From NCBI GenBank assembly GCA_022749755.1, contig CM040450.1, positions 7,306,913 through 7,370,912 on the forward strand: DNA of 64,000 nt, written 5' to 3'. A model generated the notes under the pieces. It did no database searches. It saw nothing but the letters and a program-made list of their open reading frames with translations, and was not told the origin of the DNA. Each line of letters begins with the position of its first letter. Position 1 is the first letter of the stretch. This DNA comes from Azadirachta indica. Lineage: Eukaryota; Streptophyta; Magnoliopsida; Sapindales; Meliaceae. The position numbers and the translations under genes were made by a program. Positions 37,426 through 48,437 of the stretch are shown here, in pieces.

Positions 37426-39778
37426 TTAAAAAGTGAAATGATGATTATATTAACAATTTTTGTTATTCACTTGTTTATTATTATTCAACAAAGATTAATC
37501 TAATAATTTATAGTTAGTGTAAAAATTTGGGTAAAAGATTCGGTGGAAATTAGGTGGTCCTTTCATACCAAACACATGCAAAACATAAGAGCGAGGAGAG
37601 CAAGAATAATTGGTTTTTCCCATGAGTGATAGCCTCTAAAGGCGACTTATTTAGTGTAAAGGGGTGCAAACCTACTTTTTGGGCAAGTGAGTTTCGATCC
37701 TATTGATCGAAAGGCGTCACCAAGATACAATTTTTCAACAATTAGATTAGTGCAATAGTATGGTAGATAGGATTGTTGAGTTGACATCACTAAACACTAC
37801 TTAGCGACTGAATCGTTAATTAGTGCTAGTTAAATAATTCACTAATATCTCATATATTGGTTTAAAATTTCATCTTGTTTCTAAAAATAATGGGTAACGC
37901 ATTAACTTTAAGAATTATTTGTGAGTGCTAATTAATATTATAAAATTACTAAATAAGGAATACAAACACTTATTTATATGATTAGTTATTTGTTTTAAAA
38001 TGCTTATCATATTTAATTAGCACTAAGAGTAAATTTTACATTAGCACAAAATTAAAATAGAACTTGAAGTTTTTTATTGATAGAGCACTAGACATTTTAA
38101 TGAATTTTTTAAGTGTTTATACACTTTGATATTTTTTTCCTTAACACTTTCAAACAAACCTTAAAACTATATGAAAATTTGTGAATATTTGATTATCGCT
38201 ATGTTTATTAAAACATTAATTAACCTATGAATTAAAATAACAAAACATTTTTAATTTAAAAAATTGAACAATTATAGAAATTAATCAATAAAATTATTTA
38301 ACTATATACAGTAAGTGTTAAATTAAATAATCTTCTTTCTAATTAAAATCTATATATTTTTTTTTTGTCTTCCAAAATTAACACAAAATTTTGTGAATGG
38401 GGATAATAATATTTTTATTCCCAAATTTTGACAAAATGACAAATAAATATATGCATTTTTTCAAGTTTAACAATTTAATCCACAATATGGCAATATCACA
38501 ATATAATATGAAAATACAGTGACTGAATTGTTAAAGTTAAGCAACCCATACATGATATATTGTTTCACTGTTAGGGACAAAAGTATTATTATCCCATTAC
38601 TGAATTGGTGAAGATAAGAATTGACAACTAGCTAAAGCTAGCTTCACTTCCCCATCCACTGCCAACATTCAATTCCAATATGCTTTACTTTATAATGTAA
38701 GCAAGAAAATTTTGGCATTCATTCTTACCTACTTCATATTAATTCTCAATTACTACTTATATTCATTTATTAAGTCATAATATTATATAACTGTTATATA
38801 ATATATTTAAAAAAAATAGACTCTCCAATACAATTTATAAATCATCTTTAATTTACATTAATTTTTTAATTTTTTTTAAAATACAATTCGACGGTCTAAA
38901 TGCAGTGACTATGTCTAATAATCGCTACATTGTAATTCTCTCTTTATTTATTTATTTTTATGTAAATGCTTATATATTTTAAAAAATAAGCATGGGAGCA
39001 GAGGAATTTTAGAGGAAAATGGGTCGGTAGCGTTAGTCATATGATTATGACAGATTAATTACATAAATTATTTTTAATAATAAGAAACAAAAAAAATGTC
39101 GGTTTATATATTTTTCTAAGTTTCCAGCACTTTGTATATTAATATTCTCTTGTGCCGGCTACCGACCATTTTTGATGATATTTTTATTTATTTATTTATA
39201 TATATATAATATATAAATTATAAAATTATCTTATCCAAATTGCATGTGGTTCATGATTCGTTTGCCAACTTTCTTCTTCCCTATTGGATCATATGAGAAA
39301 TATCTTGTTACATGTTTGGATGATATCATTAAATTAAAATATTTGCATTTATTAAAAAATAGGCCAATTGCAATGAAAGTATGTCCTTTTTATGGTTTCT
39401 TTTAAAATTTTTTTTAATTATTATTATATTTTTTAACATTTTCAGACACCCAAATTTGAAAGTATCCCGTACACAAATTGAGATTAAAAAATGTATAATT
39501 TTTACAATGTTAATTAGGTTAAAAGTAGGAATATTTACGGCCTATAATTTAGTTTGAACACCTTTATTTTAATAAAAAAATTATTATTAAAATATTTATT
39601 GTTTAATTGACTGAAAAAAATCTATAAAGAATATATAGTTCCAAATTTAAAGGTTTATCAAATCATAATTGCTATAAGAATATATATCATGAAATGAAAA
39701 AATTTTAACAGCATATAGAAAATTTTATACCGCACATCAAATTTTGTGAGAACTGTTAAAATAATATATTAAATAAAA

Positions 39779-40351
39779 TTAACTATTTTATTAATTTTTT
39801 AAATATATTATCAAATTATTAATTAACAATATAATTATAAACTAACAAAAAAAAGTTATTTAGAAAAACTTGATTTTAGAGAGAGAGTCACACGTTGCGT
39901 TGTCTTAAAATCAAAAAGTCCTTTTTTTGTGTAAGTATTAACAGATCTCTTCAACTTCAAAATAAAACCCTAACTCACAGCCACTTTTCTTTTACGAGCA
40001 CAATCACCAAAAAAAAAAATCAAGTCTTTCAGAGTTTTTGTTGCAAGAAAATAATGTATATAATTTTGAGAGTGAAAAAAAAAGATAGTTAAATATATTT
40101 TACACTAAGAGGTGACACTTTTTATATAGTAATGTTTAGTTTTAGGCATTAAAATAAAAATTAAAGTCTAATTTAAAATTTAAAAGATTTGTAACTCCTA
40201 ACACCTTTAATCTCTATTTACTATTAATTTAAAATTTAAAATATGAAATCATAATCTCCATGGAGTTTAATAAGAGAATTAAATTTTTGTAACTCCAAAT
40301 ATAATTATAAAGATATAATATTATGAAGTTTTTAAAGCTTTATCCTCAACA
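39779..40351 (-). repeat. 3' LTR of the copia element, rearranged
   Basis: Block C (40085-40351) is direct with 45965-46233, and block A (about 39990-40084) is direct with 45665-45761. Block B (39779-39989) is the reverse complement of 45762-45968. On the element strand the order is C, A, inverted B. Block B encodes peptide-like fragments of no significance. Confidence 0.75.
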
Positions 40352-40988
40352 ATCCCCTATAAAGGTTTAAAAACTTTAAATTATATATATATTTGCAATA
40401 TTTTTATTATGTAACGATGTAAGTGCCTTTCGAGCTTGAACTTAAACTTAGTGTTGATAACATTCATTTGAGGCACTAGAGTGAACTATGTCTTGAACTC
40501 AGTTCCTTTGACGAAACTTCAATTACCACACACATAATAGCGATTAAGACTTGGTTTTAACGGGTTAGTGCTATTGATGGCCATGCACTCTTATCTTGAT
40601 TCTTATGAGAGTTTTAGAGAACAACTCAATTCTCACGATCGTGACCTCACGATGACTTTCACTTAGGTGAATCCTCTAAAGGTATATGTGACTTATACGT
40701 TGCAAGAGTGTTCTTGCCTTGAATTCATTCAGGGTAAATACCCTTCCTTGACATTACAAACTAGCACTTTGCTATAGGGATGAGTAGAAGCATATCTCCT
40801 CTAGGATATGTTCATAATATTAGTGTTAAAAAGTCATGTAGTATGGATTGTTCCTACCCGTTGAACCTCTTTTATGAGGTTTTCAATCACAGAGGTTGGG
40901 TTACCTCCCTAAATGACTTCCTTTGTGAGCTTAGGCCCATCCCCCTCGACAATTCTAAAATAGCTTTCCTTGAAAGCCCTTTTGTTAA

Positions 40989-43867
40989 TTAATTAGCTGT
41001 ATTCAACTCTGATTTTACAAAATCCAAATTAATAATAGCATTCTTAACAAGGTTTTTCACTGACTTGTATCTCACTCTAATATGCTTATTCATTTTCTTG
41101 TTTGTATGAGATTGCTTTACCAAATTTATAACAGCCTTACAATCACAATGTATTGGAATAGAAGACATGCTTTTATCTACAATAGGCATTTCAAACAAAA
41201 GATTCTTAATCTATTCGGCTTCTTTATAAGTAGTATCTAAAGTTATAACCTCGGATTCCATAGTGCTTCTTAAGATTAAAGTTTGTTTCTTAGATCCCCA
41301 TGAAACTGCAGCACCTCCTAGCAGAAATATGTACCCAGTAGTAAATTTTACATCTATGGTATCCGTTATCCAATTCACATTACTATATCCTTTAATCATA
41401 TTAGGGTAACCTTAATAACATAACGAATAATCAATTGATCCTTTAAGATATTTGAATATCCTTTTTAAAGCACTCCAATGTTCATTGCTTGGATTACGAG
41501 TATATCCACTAAACCTTCTCACAGCATATGAAATATCAGGCCTAATTTTATTTGCTATGTATAATAAAGATCCTATTATCTGTGAAAATCTCAATTGAGA
41601 CATAGGTTCACCTTGATTTTTCTTCAATTTTATACTAAGATCATAAGGCGTAGAAACTGAAGTAAGATTGAAATATCCAAATTTCTTTAACATCTTCTCT
41701 ATAGAACAACTTTGATCTAAAGTGATATATTGAGTTGTCTTATAAATTCTCATTTCTAGAATCAAATGAGCTTCACCTAAATCTTTTATATCAAAATTCC
41801 TCGACAAATATGACTTAACATCATATATTATATTCAAATTTGACCCAAAATTAAGATATCATTTACATATAAACTTAATAAAATATGTGTTCCATCAATC
41901 TCTTTATATTATAAACATTTATCAAATTCATTAGCTCTAAAACCATATCTTAAAATTACTCTATCAAACTTCTCATGCCATTGTTTAGGAGCTTTATAAT
42001 ATAAAAAGATTTTACTAATTTACAAACTTGATGTTCTTGTCCCTTTACTACAAAACCTTCAGGTTGTTTCATATATATCTCCTGATCAAAGTCTTCTTTT
42101 AGAAAAGCAGTCTTCACATCCATTTGATGATTAATTAGATTATGGATTGATGCTAAGGCTATCAATATTCTAATTGATGTAATTCTAGAAACAGGTGAAT
42201 AAGTATCAAAGTAATCTACTTTTTTTCTTTGTGTGAACCCCTTTGCAACTAACATAATTTTATACTTATCTGTAATACCATCAAGTTTTAACTTCTTTTT
42301 GAAAACCCATTGACAATCTATAGCTTTATTACTGGGAGAAAGATCGGTTAACACCCAAGTATTGTTTTGAACAATATACTCAAATTCATTACTTATGGCT
42401 TCTTTCCAAAAAGGTACATCTATAGAAACCATAGCTTCTTTATAAGTTACAGGATCTCCTTCAACTATAAAAGTATAAAATTCTTCTCCAAAATTCTTCA
42501 CCTTTCTAGGTCTTTTACTTTTTCTAAGTTCTTCTGAAGGATCAATATAAGTACTGTTATAAGACTTTTCAAAACTTATTGGCTTCTCAATTTTGTTCCT
42601 CAAAGGAAATATATCTTCAAAGTAAGTAGCTTCTCTAGATTCTATTACCATATTATTAGAAATCCCACTCACCTCAGAATTTATGACTAAAAATCTATTG
42701 GCACTACTATTCTTAGTATAACCTATAAACACAGTATCTATGGTTTTGGGGCCTATTTTCTTTCTCTTTGGATCTGGTATACATACTTTCGTTAAACACC
42801 GCCACACTTTAAGAATATTAAGATTAGGAATTCTACCTTTCCAAATCTCATAAGGTGTTTTCTCTTGATGTTCTATAGAAACCTTATTCAATATAAAGCA
42901 CGTGGATAACATTGCTTCTCTCCATAAGTTATCGGGTAAACCAGAACTTAATAACATAGCATTGACCATATCTAGTAAGGTTTTATTCTTTCTTTCAACA
43001 ACACCATTAGATTGTGGTGAGTATGGTGGTGATAGGTCATATATAATTCCATTTTCTTCATAAAATATAGTAAAACCACTAAGAATATATTCTCTGCCCC
43101 TATCAAATCTAAGTCTCTTTATCTTTTTCTCTAATTGATTTTTTACTTCATTTTTATACACTTTGAACTTATCAAAAACCTCATTCTTACTCTTAATAAA
43201 AAATACATAATAATACTTTGAATAATCATCAATAAAAGTTACAAAATACTTATTTCCTCCTCTAGTAGGTGATCTATTAGAATCACAAACATCACTATGA
43301 ACAAGTTCTGAAATTTGAGTATTTCTAACAATAGTCTTATAAGGCTTCTTAGATTGTTTGGCTTGAACACAAATTTCACATTTTTGTTTGAAGTCAACTT
43401 GGACCTTAGGAATTAAGCCAAGATCCATCATTCTTTTAAGTCTTTTCAAATTTATATGGTCAAGTCTTTTATGCCAAACACTAGATGATTCAATGTTCAG
43501 AACTTTAGAAATTTTATTGAAATTTGAAACATTATTTAATTTAGATAAACCATCACAAATATAACCTTTACCCACAAATACATTATTTTTGGAGATAATT
43601 ACCTTATTAGGCTCAAGTATAATCTTATATCCTTGTTGAACTAAAGAAAATCTGCTAATTAGATTCTTTCTTACTTTAGGTACATGCCTCACTTCTTTAA
43701 GAGCTAAAAATTTTCCACAAGTCATCTTCAAATCAATGTCTCCAACTCTAAGTACTTGTGCGGTAGAATTATTTCCTAAAGTTATACTTCCTCCACTTGA
43801 GTACTGATAATTTAAAAAAAAAACTTCGGTCAAAACAAACATGTACATTTGTACCCGAATCTATCTA
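40989..43867 (-). pseudogene. copia pol: protease, integrase, reverse transcriptase, RNase H (broken)
   Basis: The protease signature DSGT appears right after a TAG stop (43867-43865), followed by a frameshift in a T10 run near 43820. The longest intact part is 43848-41956. It holds the GAG-pre-integrase zinc motif (HKR..H, CEICVQAKQ), the integrase core (HSDVCD, FIDDYSKYYYVFF, DRGREY, SPQSNGVVERKNKTLLDMV) and the start of RT (WVFKKKLKLDG, AKGFTQ, DVKTAFL). RT continues at 41837-41412 after stops. Its active site reads YVND (41868-41857) instead of YVDD. RNase H pieces lie at 41399-41211 ([18 protein letters not shown]) and 41198-40989 (HIRVRYKSV). It cannot make a functional polyprotein. Confidence 0.9.
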
Positions 43868-44829
43868 CCACTCATTATTCTCATATGTAAAATTTATATT
43901 TAAGGAATTAGAATTATATTTAATGGTAGGTTCGCTAGAAACTTCTTTGTGCTCTAGTACATGAACAAGATCCTTTTGCCTTTTATGAATTTGCTTAGGC
44001 TTCGTCTTGAAAGCCTCTGTCTTCTTGTAAAAGCAATCCTTGGCCAAATGGTTGCTCCTTCGACAAAAATAACACAACCTATCTCCTTTGCCTTTAGAAT
44101 TCTTAAAGCTTTTAGGATGAGAAGTGCTAGGGTGTTGACCATTCTTTGCCTTAAAATTTTTTTTCTTCGGTTTATAACCATATCCCTTATTGTTTTTAAA
44201 ATTATTAGAACTTTCAACAAAATTCACCTTAGAGATCTCATTTTCATTTATATCATTTAGTCTATTTTTTTCCTCTATCTTAAGGGAATTTATTACTTGT
44301 ATCATAGTAAGATCTCTTTGTTTATGCTTAAGGGATTTGGTAAAACTAGACCAATTAGGGGTAATTTCTCTATCAAACAAGATATTTTAAAACTTTCATT
44401 AAGTTTTGTATCAACTTTCTCAACTCTCCTCAAAAGTTCTTGAAATTTATGAATTTGATCTGTAATAGGTTTAGAATCTACCATATTATAATTATTAAAA
44501 TTAGATACAGTAAATCTATCAATACTAGTGTTCTCTATCCCGTAGGCTTGCTCAAGAGCATTCCATAAATCTAAGGCATTTTCAGTAGATTCATAGATGT
44601 CATATAGGTGGTCACCTAAGACACTCAAAATTCTATTATGGGAATGATAATCTATATTCTCTTTTGAAAGTTCAATAGTTGAACTAGAGGATTTTTTATT
44701 ATTGGGTTCGATGGCAGAGATTAGTTTTAAAACGGTGAACCAATATTTCAATTGCCTTTGCCATCTCTTAAAGTTTTGGCTAATAAATTTTTCTGGCTTA
44801 ACACTATTTGCTTCCTTAGATTTATTCAT
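43865..44829 (-). pseudogene. copia gag with zinc knuckle, one frameshift
   Basis: Starts at the ATG 44829-44827 (MNKSKEANSVKPEKF). The UBN2-type gag body is recognised by WQRQLKYWF, LWNALEQAYG and the LRRVEKVD/CLIEKLP region. One base is missing from a C run near 44372, which shifts the frame, and reading continues from NWSSFTKSLKHKQRDL. The nucleocapsid CCHC knuckle is intact (CYFCRRSNHLAKDC). The frame ends at the TAG 43867-43865, where the protease should follow without interruption. Confidence 0.88.
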
Positions 44830-45664
44830 TTTATTAAAAATTCTAAAAGCAAAGAATATAAGAAGTCTATATAATGACAAACAATTTATTAAAATGAATA
44901 ATTAGAAACAATGTTTGAATGAAGTTTTAAAAGAAAAGAGTTATAAAAAATTTTATTGTTATTCTTAGAATTTAATCTAATGTTGACAGACAATTTTAGT
45001 TCTATTATTATTTAAGATGTTTAGGAATTTATAATAGAGAAAAGAATAAAAAAAAAATAGCAAGACAATCTTTATTACGAATTATTTGAAATTTGTAACC
45101 GAAAATAATAAAAATTAAAGTTATAATGCTAACAAACTAAAATCGTAGTTGAACTTAAATTCTTTAAAATAATAATAATAAAAGATGATTTTATAATAAA
45201 ACTAAATTAAATATTTTAAACTTTTTTTTTTCAAAAAAAATAGATTTAAAACATTTGTTTTTAAATTTTGAATAAACTAAAACAATTTGAAATTTTAGAT
45301 AAAATAAATATTCTAAAACTAGATTATTTTATTTTGTGAGAAAATTATAAAATTCACAAAATTTAGTAAAATTATAAATAAAATTAAACTATGATATACT
45401 AATAAAAAAATTTTTTTTTAAAAAAAAAATGCTAGCTAGAAAACAAGTTAATCAATGAAAAACTTATTGCAATATTGCCTATTAGAAAGATAAACTAGCA
45501 ATCGATAATAATCAATTTTATATAGCACTTAATCAACAAACAAACTCGAGCATATAATAAAATAATAAAGTATTCCTAACATGCAAAATTATAACAATCA
45601 GTTAATCACAAATATTAAACAAAGATTTACTATTTTTTGACTTTAGAATGTTTGTCATTATTAT
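44830..45664 (-). other. copia untranslated leader between 5' LTR and gag
   Basis: AT-rich DNA with A/T homopolymers and no conserved coding sequence. A canonical tRNA-Met primer-binding site (TGGTATCAGAGC) was searched for beside the LTR and not found; the nearest resemblance is TTGGTATTTTC near 45697 on -, inside the repeated LTR sequence. Confidence 0.5.
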
Positions 45665-46233
45665 AATTTTGATGAGCACGATCATCAGGAAGAAAATACC
45701 AAGTGTTTGAGAGTCTTTGTTGCAAGAAAATAGTGTATATAATTTTGAGAGTGAAAAAAAAGAAGAGTAGCTGCGAGTTAGGGTTTTATTTTGAAATTGA
45801 AGAGATCCGTTAATACCTGTACAAATGAGAGACTTTTTGACTTTAAGACAACGCAACGCGTGACTCCCTCTCTAAAGCCAGGTTTTTCTAAATAACTTTT
45901 TTTTGTTGGTTTATAGTTATATTATTAATTGATAATTTTATAATATATTTAAAAGATTAATAGAATAGTTAAGTATATTTTACACTAAGAGGTGACACTC
46001 TTTTTATATAATAATGTTTAGTTTTAGGGATTAAAATAAAAATTGAAGTCTAATTTAAAATTTAAAAGATTTGTAACTCCTAACACCTTTAATCTCTATT
46101 TACTATTGATTTGAAATTTAAAATATGAAATTATAACCTCCATAGAGTTTAATTGGAGAATTAAACTTTTGTAATTTCAGATATAATTACAAAGATTTAA
46201 TATTATAAAGTTTTTAAAACTTTATCTCCAACA
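45665..46233 (-). repeat. 5' LTR of the copia element
   Basis: On the element strand: block C (46233-45965, beginning TGTTGGAGATAAAG), block B (45968-45762) and block A (45761-45665). This is taken as the original order because it lies on the promoter side of gag. Inner end approximate. Confidence 0.7.
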
Positions 46234-47185
46234 AGAGCTTCTCTTTTATTAAACAATGCATATTTTTAAATTTTAATTAATTTAAAAATTTTATATTAAA
46301 TATAAAAATAATTGGGTATGATAAATAATTTAATGGATCTAGAAAAAAATTAAGATATATATATATAAATATAATAAATGAAATTTAAGTAAAGATCATT
46401 TATATATTTAAGATTCAATCTCTAAATTTTCTTAAATATGGGTGAAAGAGTAAAAGGATATTTAAAGTAAATTTTAGAATACAAATAAACCTAACCTTAT
46501 ATTAATTATAATAAAAAATTTATGACAATACTGACATTCTCAACACATTTACAAGTAAACAATGTGGCATTAACTTGTTGAACACTATGTGCCTCGTCAC
46601 TAGTAAAGCAATTTTCTTTAAAACAATCACATTTTAGCTAGTCGATTCTATGATATAATAATAAAATTCGTCATAGTCAAATGAACTATATTAAAATGAT
46701 AGAAAGTTGACATTGTCAATGCTATATGTAAGATACTTGAATATTATAGCACATCATTGTTGGTTAGCAATGGTTTCTTCTTTTAAATAGTAGCTCATGA
46801 GGTAAAATATTGTATCTATATGTTGCATTAAATTGCTGTATATAAATACAAGAAGAAATTAAACTAAACTTGTGTACTTATATTATATTTCTTACCGTGT
46901 CAATTAATCACTTTGTCAAGTAGACAGAGACCATAGAGTTTGAAGCAATTCTTTACCCCTTCTCCCATTGGAAACGTTACCCAACTATGCCAAAAACTTG
47001 TCCCGACTCTTTCTAGGAGTATAGGATAAATCTTGATAAATACTTATTTTTTCTTGTATGCTTGTAATCTTTTCATAATCCTCGTATAATAAAATTTCAT
47101 GAATAGCATAAACAATGTTAGGCCTTCATTGTTAACACACATTATGTACCATTTACATATACACATATATTTGTCTAATAATTAC

Positions 47186-47190
<5 letters not shown>
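46234..47190. other. AT-rich intergenic DNA, no gene seen
   Basis: No recognisable coding sequence or repeat ends between the copia 5' LTR and the TAA microsatellite. Confidence 0.5.

Positions 47191-47266
<76 letters not shown>
47191..47266. repeat. (TAA)25 microsatellite
   Basis: A nearly pure TAA run of about 75 bases. It generates a meaningless poly-isoleucine frame on -. Confidence 0.97.
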
Positions 47267-47269
<3 letters not shown>

Positions 47270-47479
47270 TAATATATAGAAACGTGATATGTTCAAAATG
47301 TTTTTATGTAGTATGCATAGAACAATCCCAACCTCATACACTAAAATTACACCTTGCATAAAATTCTATGTGACTTGAAAAAAAAAAAAGGAAACTAGAG
47401 AAAAGAATGTGCTTGCGACTTAGTGAATGAATAATAAAATATATTTCCATGCATATATTTTTATAAAATATCCTCAGAT

Positions 47480-47960
47480 TCAACAACCTAGTCATTTAAG
47501 TGTTTTAAAGGAAATGGGTTGTTCTCTGGCATGTATTGATCCTAAAGTTCATTGTATTCTGACGTGATGCCATTGAGGCGATGGAGAGTCATATCATCCT
47601 CATCCAATGCAGCTTCGACAATAGCTAATTGATCGATAGTACTCTTAACTACAAGGGCTCGAATAAAGAGGCAAAAATGGCATGATATAGAAGTTAATCT
47701 TGTTGAACCTAATGAGGGTGACCAGGATTAGTGTTTGCTACACATGAAAAAGTACCATTCAAATATCCTACAAGCTTAAGTCCAAGAAGAATTAAATTTG
47801 GCATACTGAGAAGGATAATTAGTTAGGATAAGTTTTAGTGTCAATTAAGCAGTTAAATCGATGGAAATAAGGGGAGTTGCGTTGATTTCGATGGCAGTCA
47901 TAATGAGAGGAAAAATATTAACAGGTTTTAGGTATTTTTAGCAACATTTTTGGTCATGGT
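47480..47960 (-). pseudogene. Decayed copia gag fragment
   Basis: Read on - with frame changes, typical copia gag (UBN2) strings appear: LTNYPSQYAKFNS, then LLGLKLVGYLNGTFSC (about 47795-47745), then KSTIDQLAIVEAALDEDDMT and LHRLNGITSEYNEL (47655-47550). Stops and frameshifts separate them. It does not belong to the 39.8-46.2 kb element, which has its own gag and LTRs. Confidence 0.75.
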
Positions 47961-47984
47961 GGGATTAGATCTAGATTGATTGTT

Positions 47985-48300
47985 GGAGCTTTTAAGCTTT
48001 GATACCGTGAAACGTTAAGACAGAAAATGAAAATGGTAAAAAGCTTCAGTTGTACTCAATAATTTGTGCACAATATATACATAAATAAGGAAAGCCCAAA
48101 ACATAATGTTGACTATAGGCAGCCTAAAATAGATGAGTAGTACACGAAATATAATGACGATGTATTTTGCAGGATTTTAGCTTTAAAATGAGAGCTTTGA
48201 TTTTATAAGCTTATAATCATAAAGGCAACTATCATAGAGGTTTGCTTGAAGATATTGAATCTTCCTTGTTAATTAGGCTAATAAAAAATACCAACACCCT
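47985..48300 (-). repeat. Primer-binding site and LTR remnant of the decayed copia
   Basis: Just upstream of the gag fragment on - lies CGGTATCAAAGCTT (about 48006-47993), close to the copia primer-binding site TGGTATCAGAGC complementary to initiator tRNA-Met. The sequence to its right has LTR-like composition. The partner LTR was not found. Confidence 0.55.
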
Positions 48301-48437
48301 TTTTCTTCTGTTCTTACTATCTTAGCAATTAAATCTCAATTGAAACCAAACTCTGCTTCTATTCGAAATGTAAAAGCTTATTCGCTACGTAAACGCTAAA
48401 ATTCTTAATTTTAGTCTACCATGAAATTATCATTAAA

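Larger units (their letters stand above)
34031..39770. other. Gene-free AT-rich intergenic stretch
   Basis: No gene is recognised. It contains many A/T runs, a fold-back MITE at about 36890-37083 and a SINE at 37210-37425. Around 37560-37730 there is less AT-rich DNA with a B-box-like GAGTTTCGATCCT. Confidence 0.55.
39779..46233 (-). mobile_element. Ty1/copia LTR retrotransposon, near complete but inactive
   Basis: Order on -: 5' LTR (46233 to about 45665), untranslated leader, gag, protease/integrase/reverse transcriptase/RNase H, purine-rich TATAGGGGAT at 40361-40352, then the 3' LTR from 40351. Both LTRs start TGTTGRRGATAAAG on -. The gene order gag-PR-IN-RT-RH identifies copia. The coding region is broken by a one-base deletion, a stop at the protease, further frameshifts and a changed RT active site. 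The LTRs share an unpermuted block (40085-40351 and 45965-46233) but their other parts are rearranged. The 3' boundary and target duplication were not resolved. Confidence 0.85.

Noticed and set aside
39895..40092. 65-codon frame similar to the one at 45602-45856 on -
   Set aside because: Both begin MRCLK because they are block B of the two LTRs in opposite orientation; a repeat, not a conserved gene.
43961..44260. 99-codon frame on + within copia gag
   Set aside because: Antisense shadow of gag, whose CCHC knuckle identifies the true strand.
47153..47359. Poly-isoleucine frame on -
   Set aside because: Translation of the TAA microsatellite.
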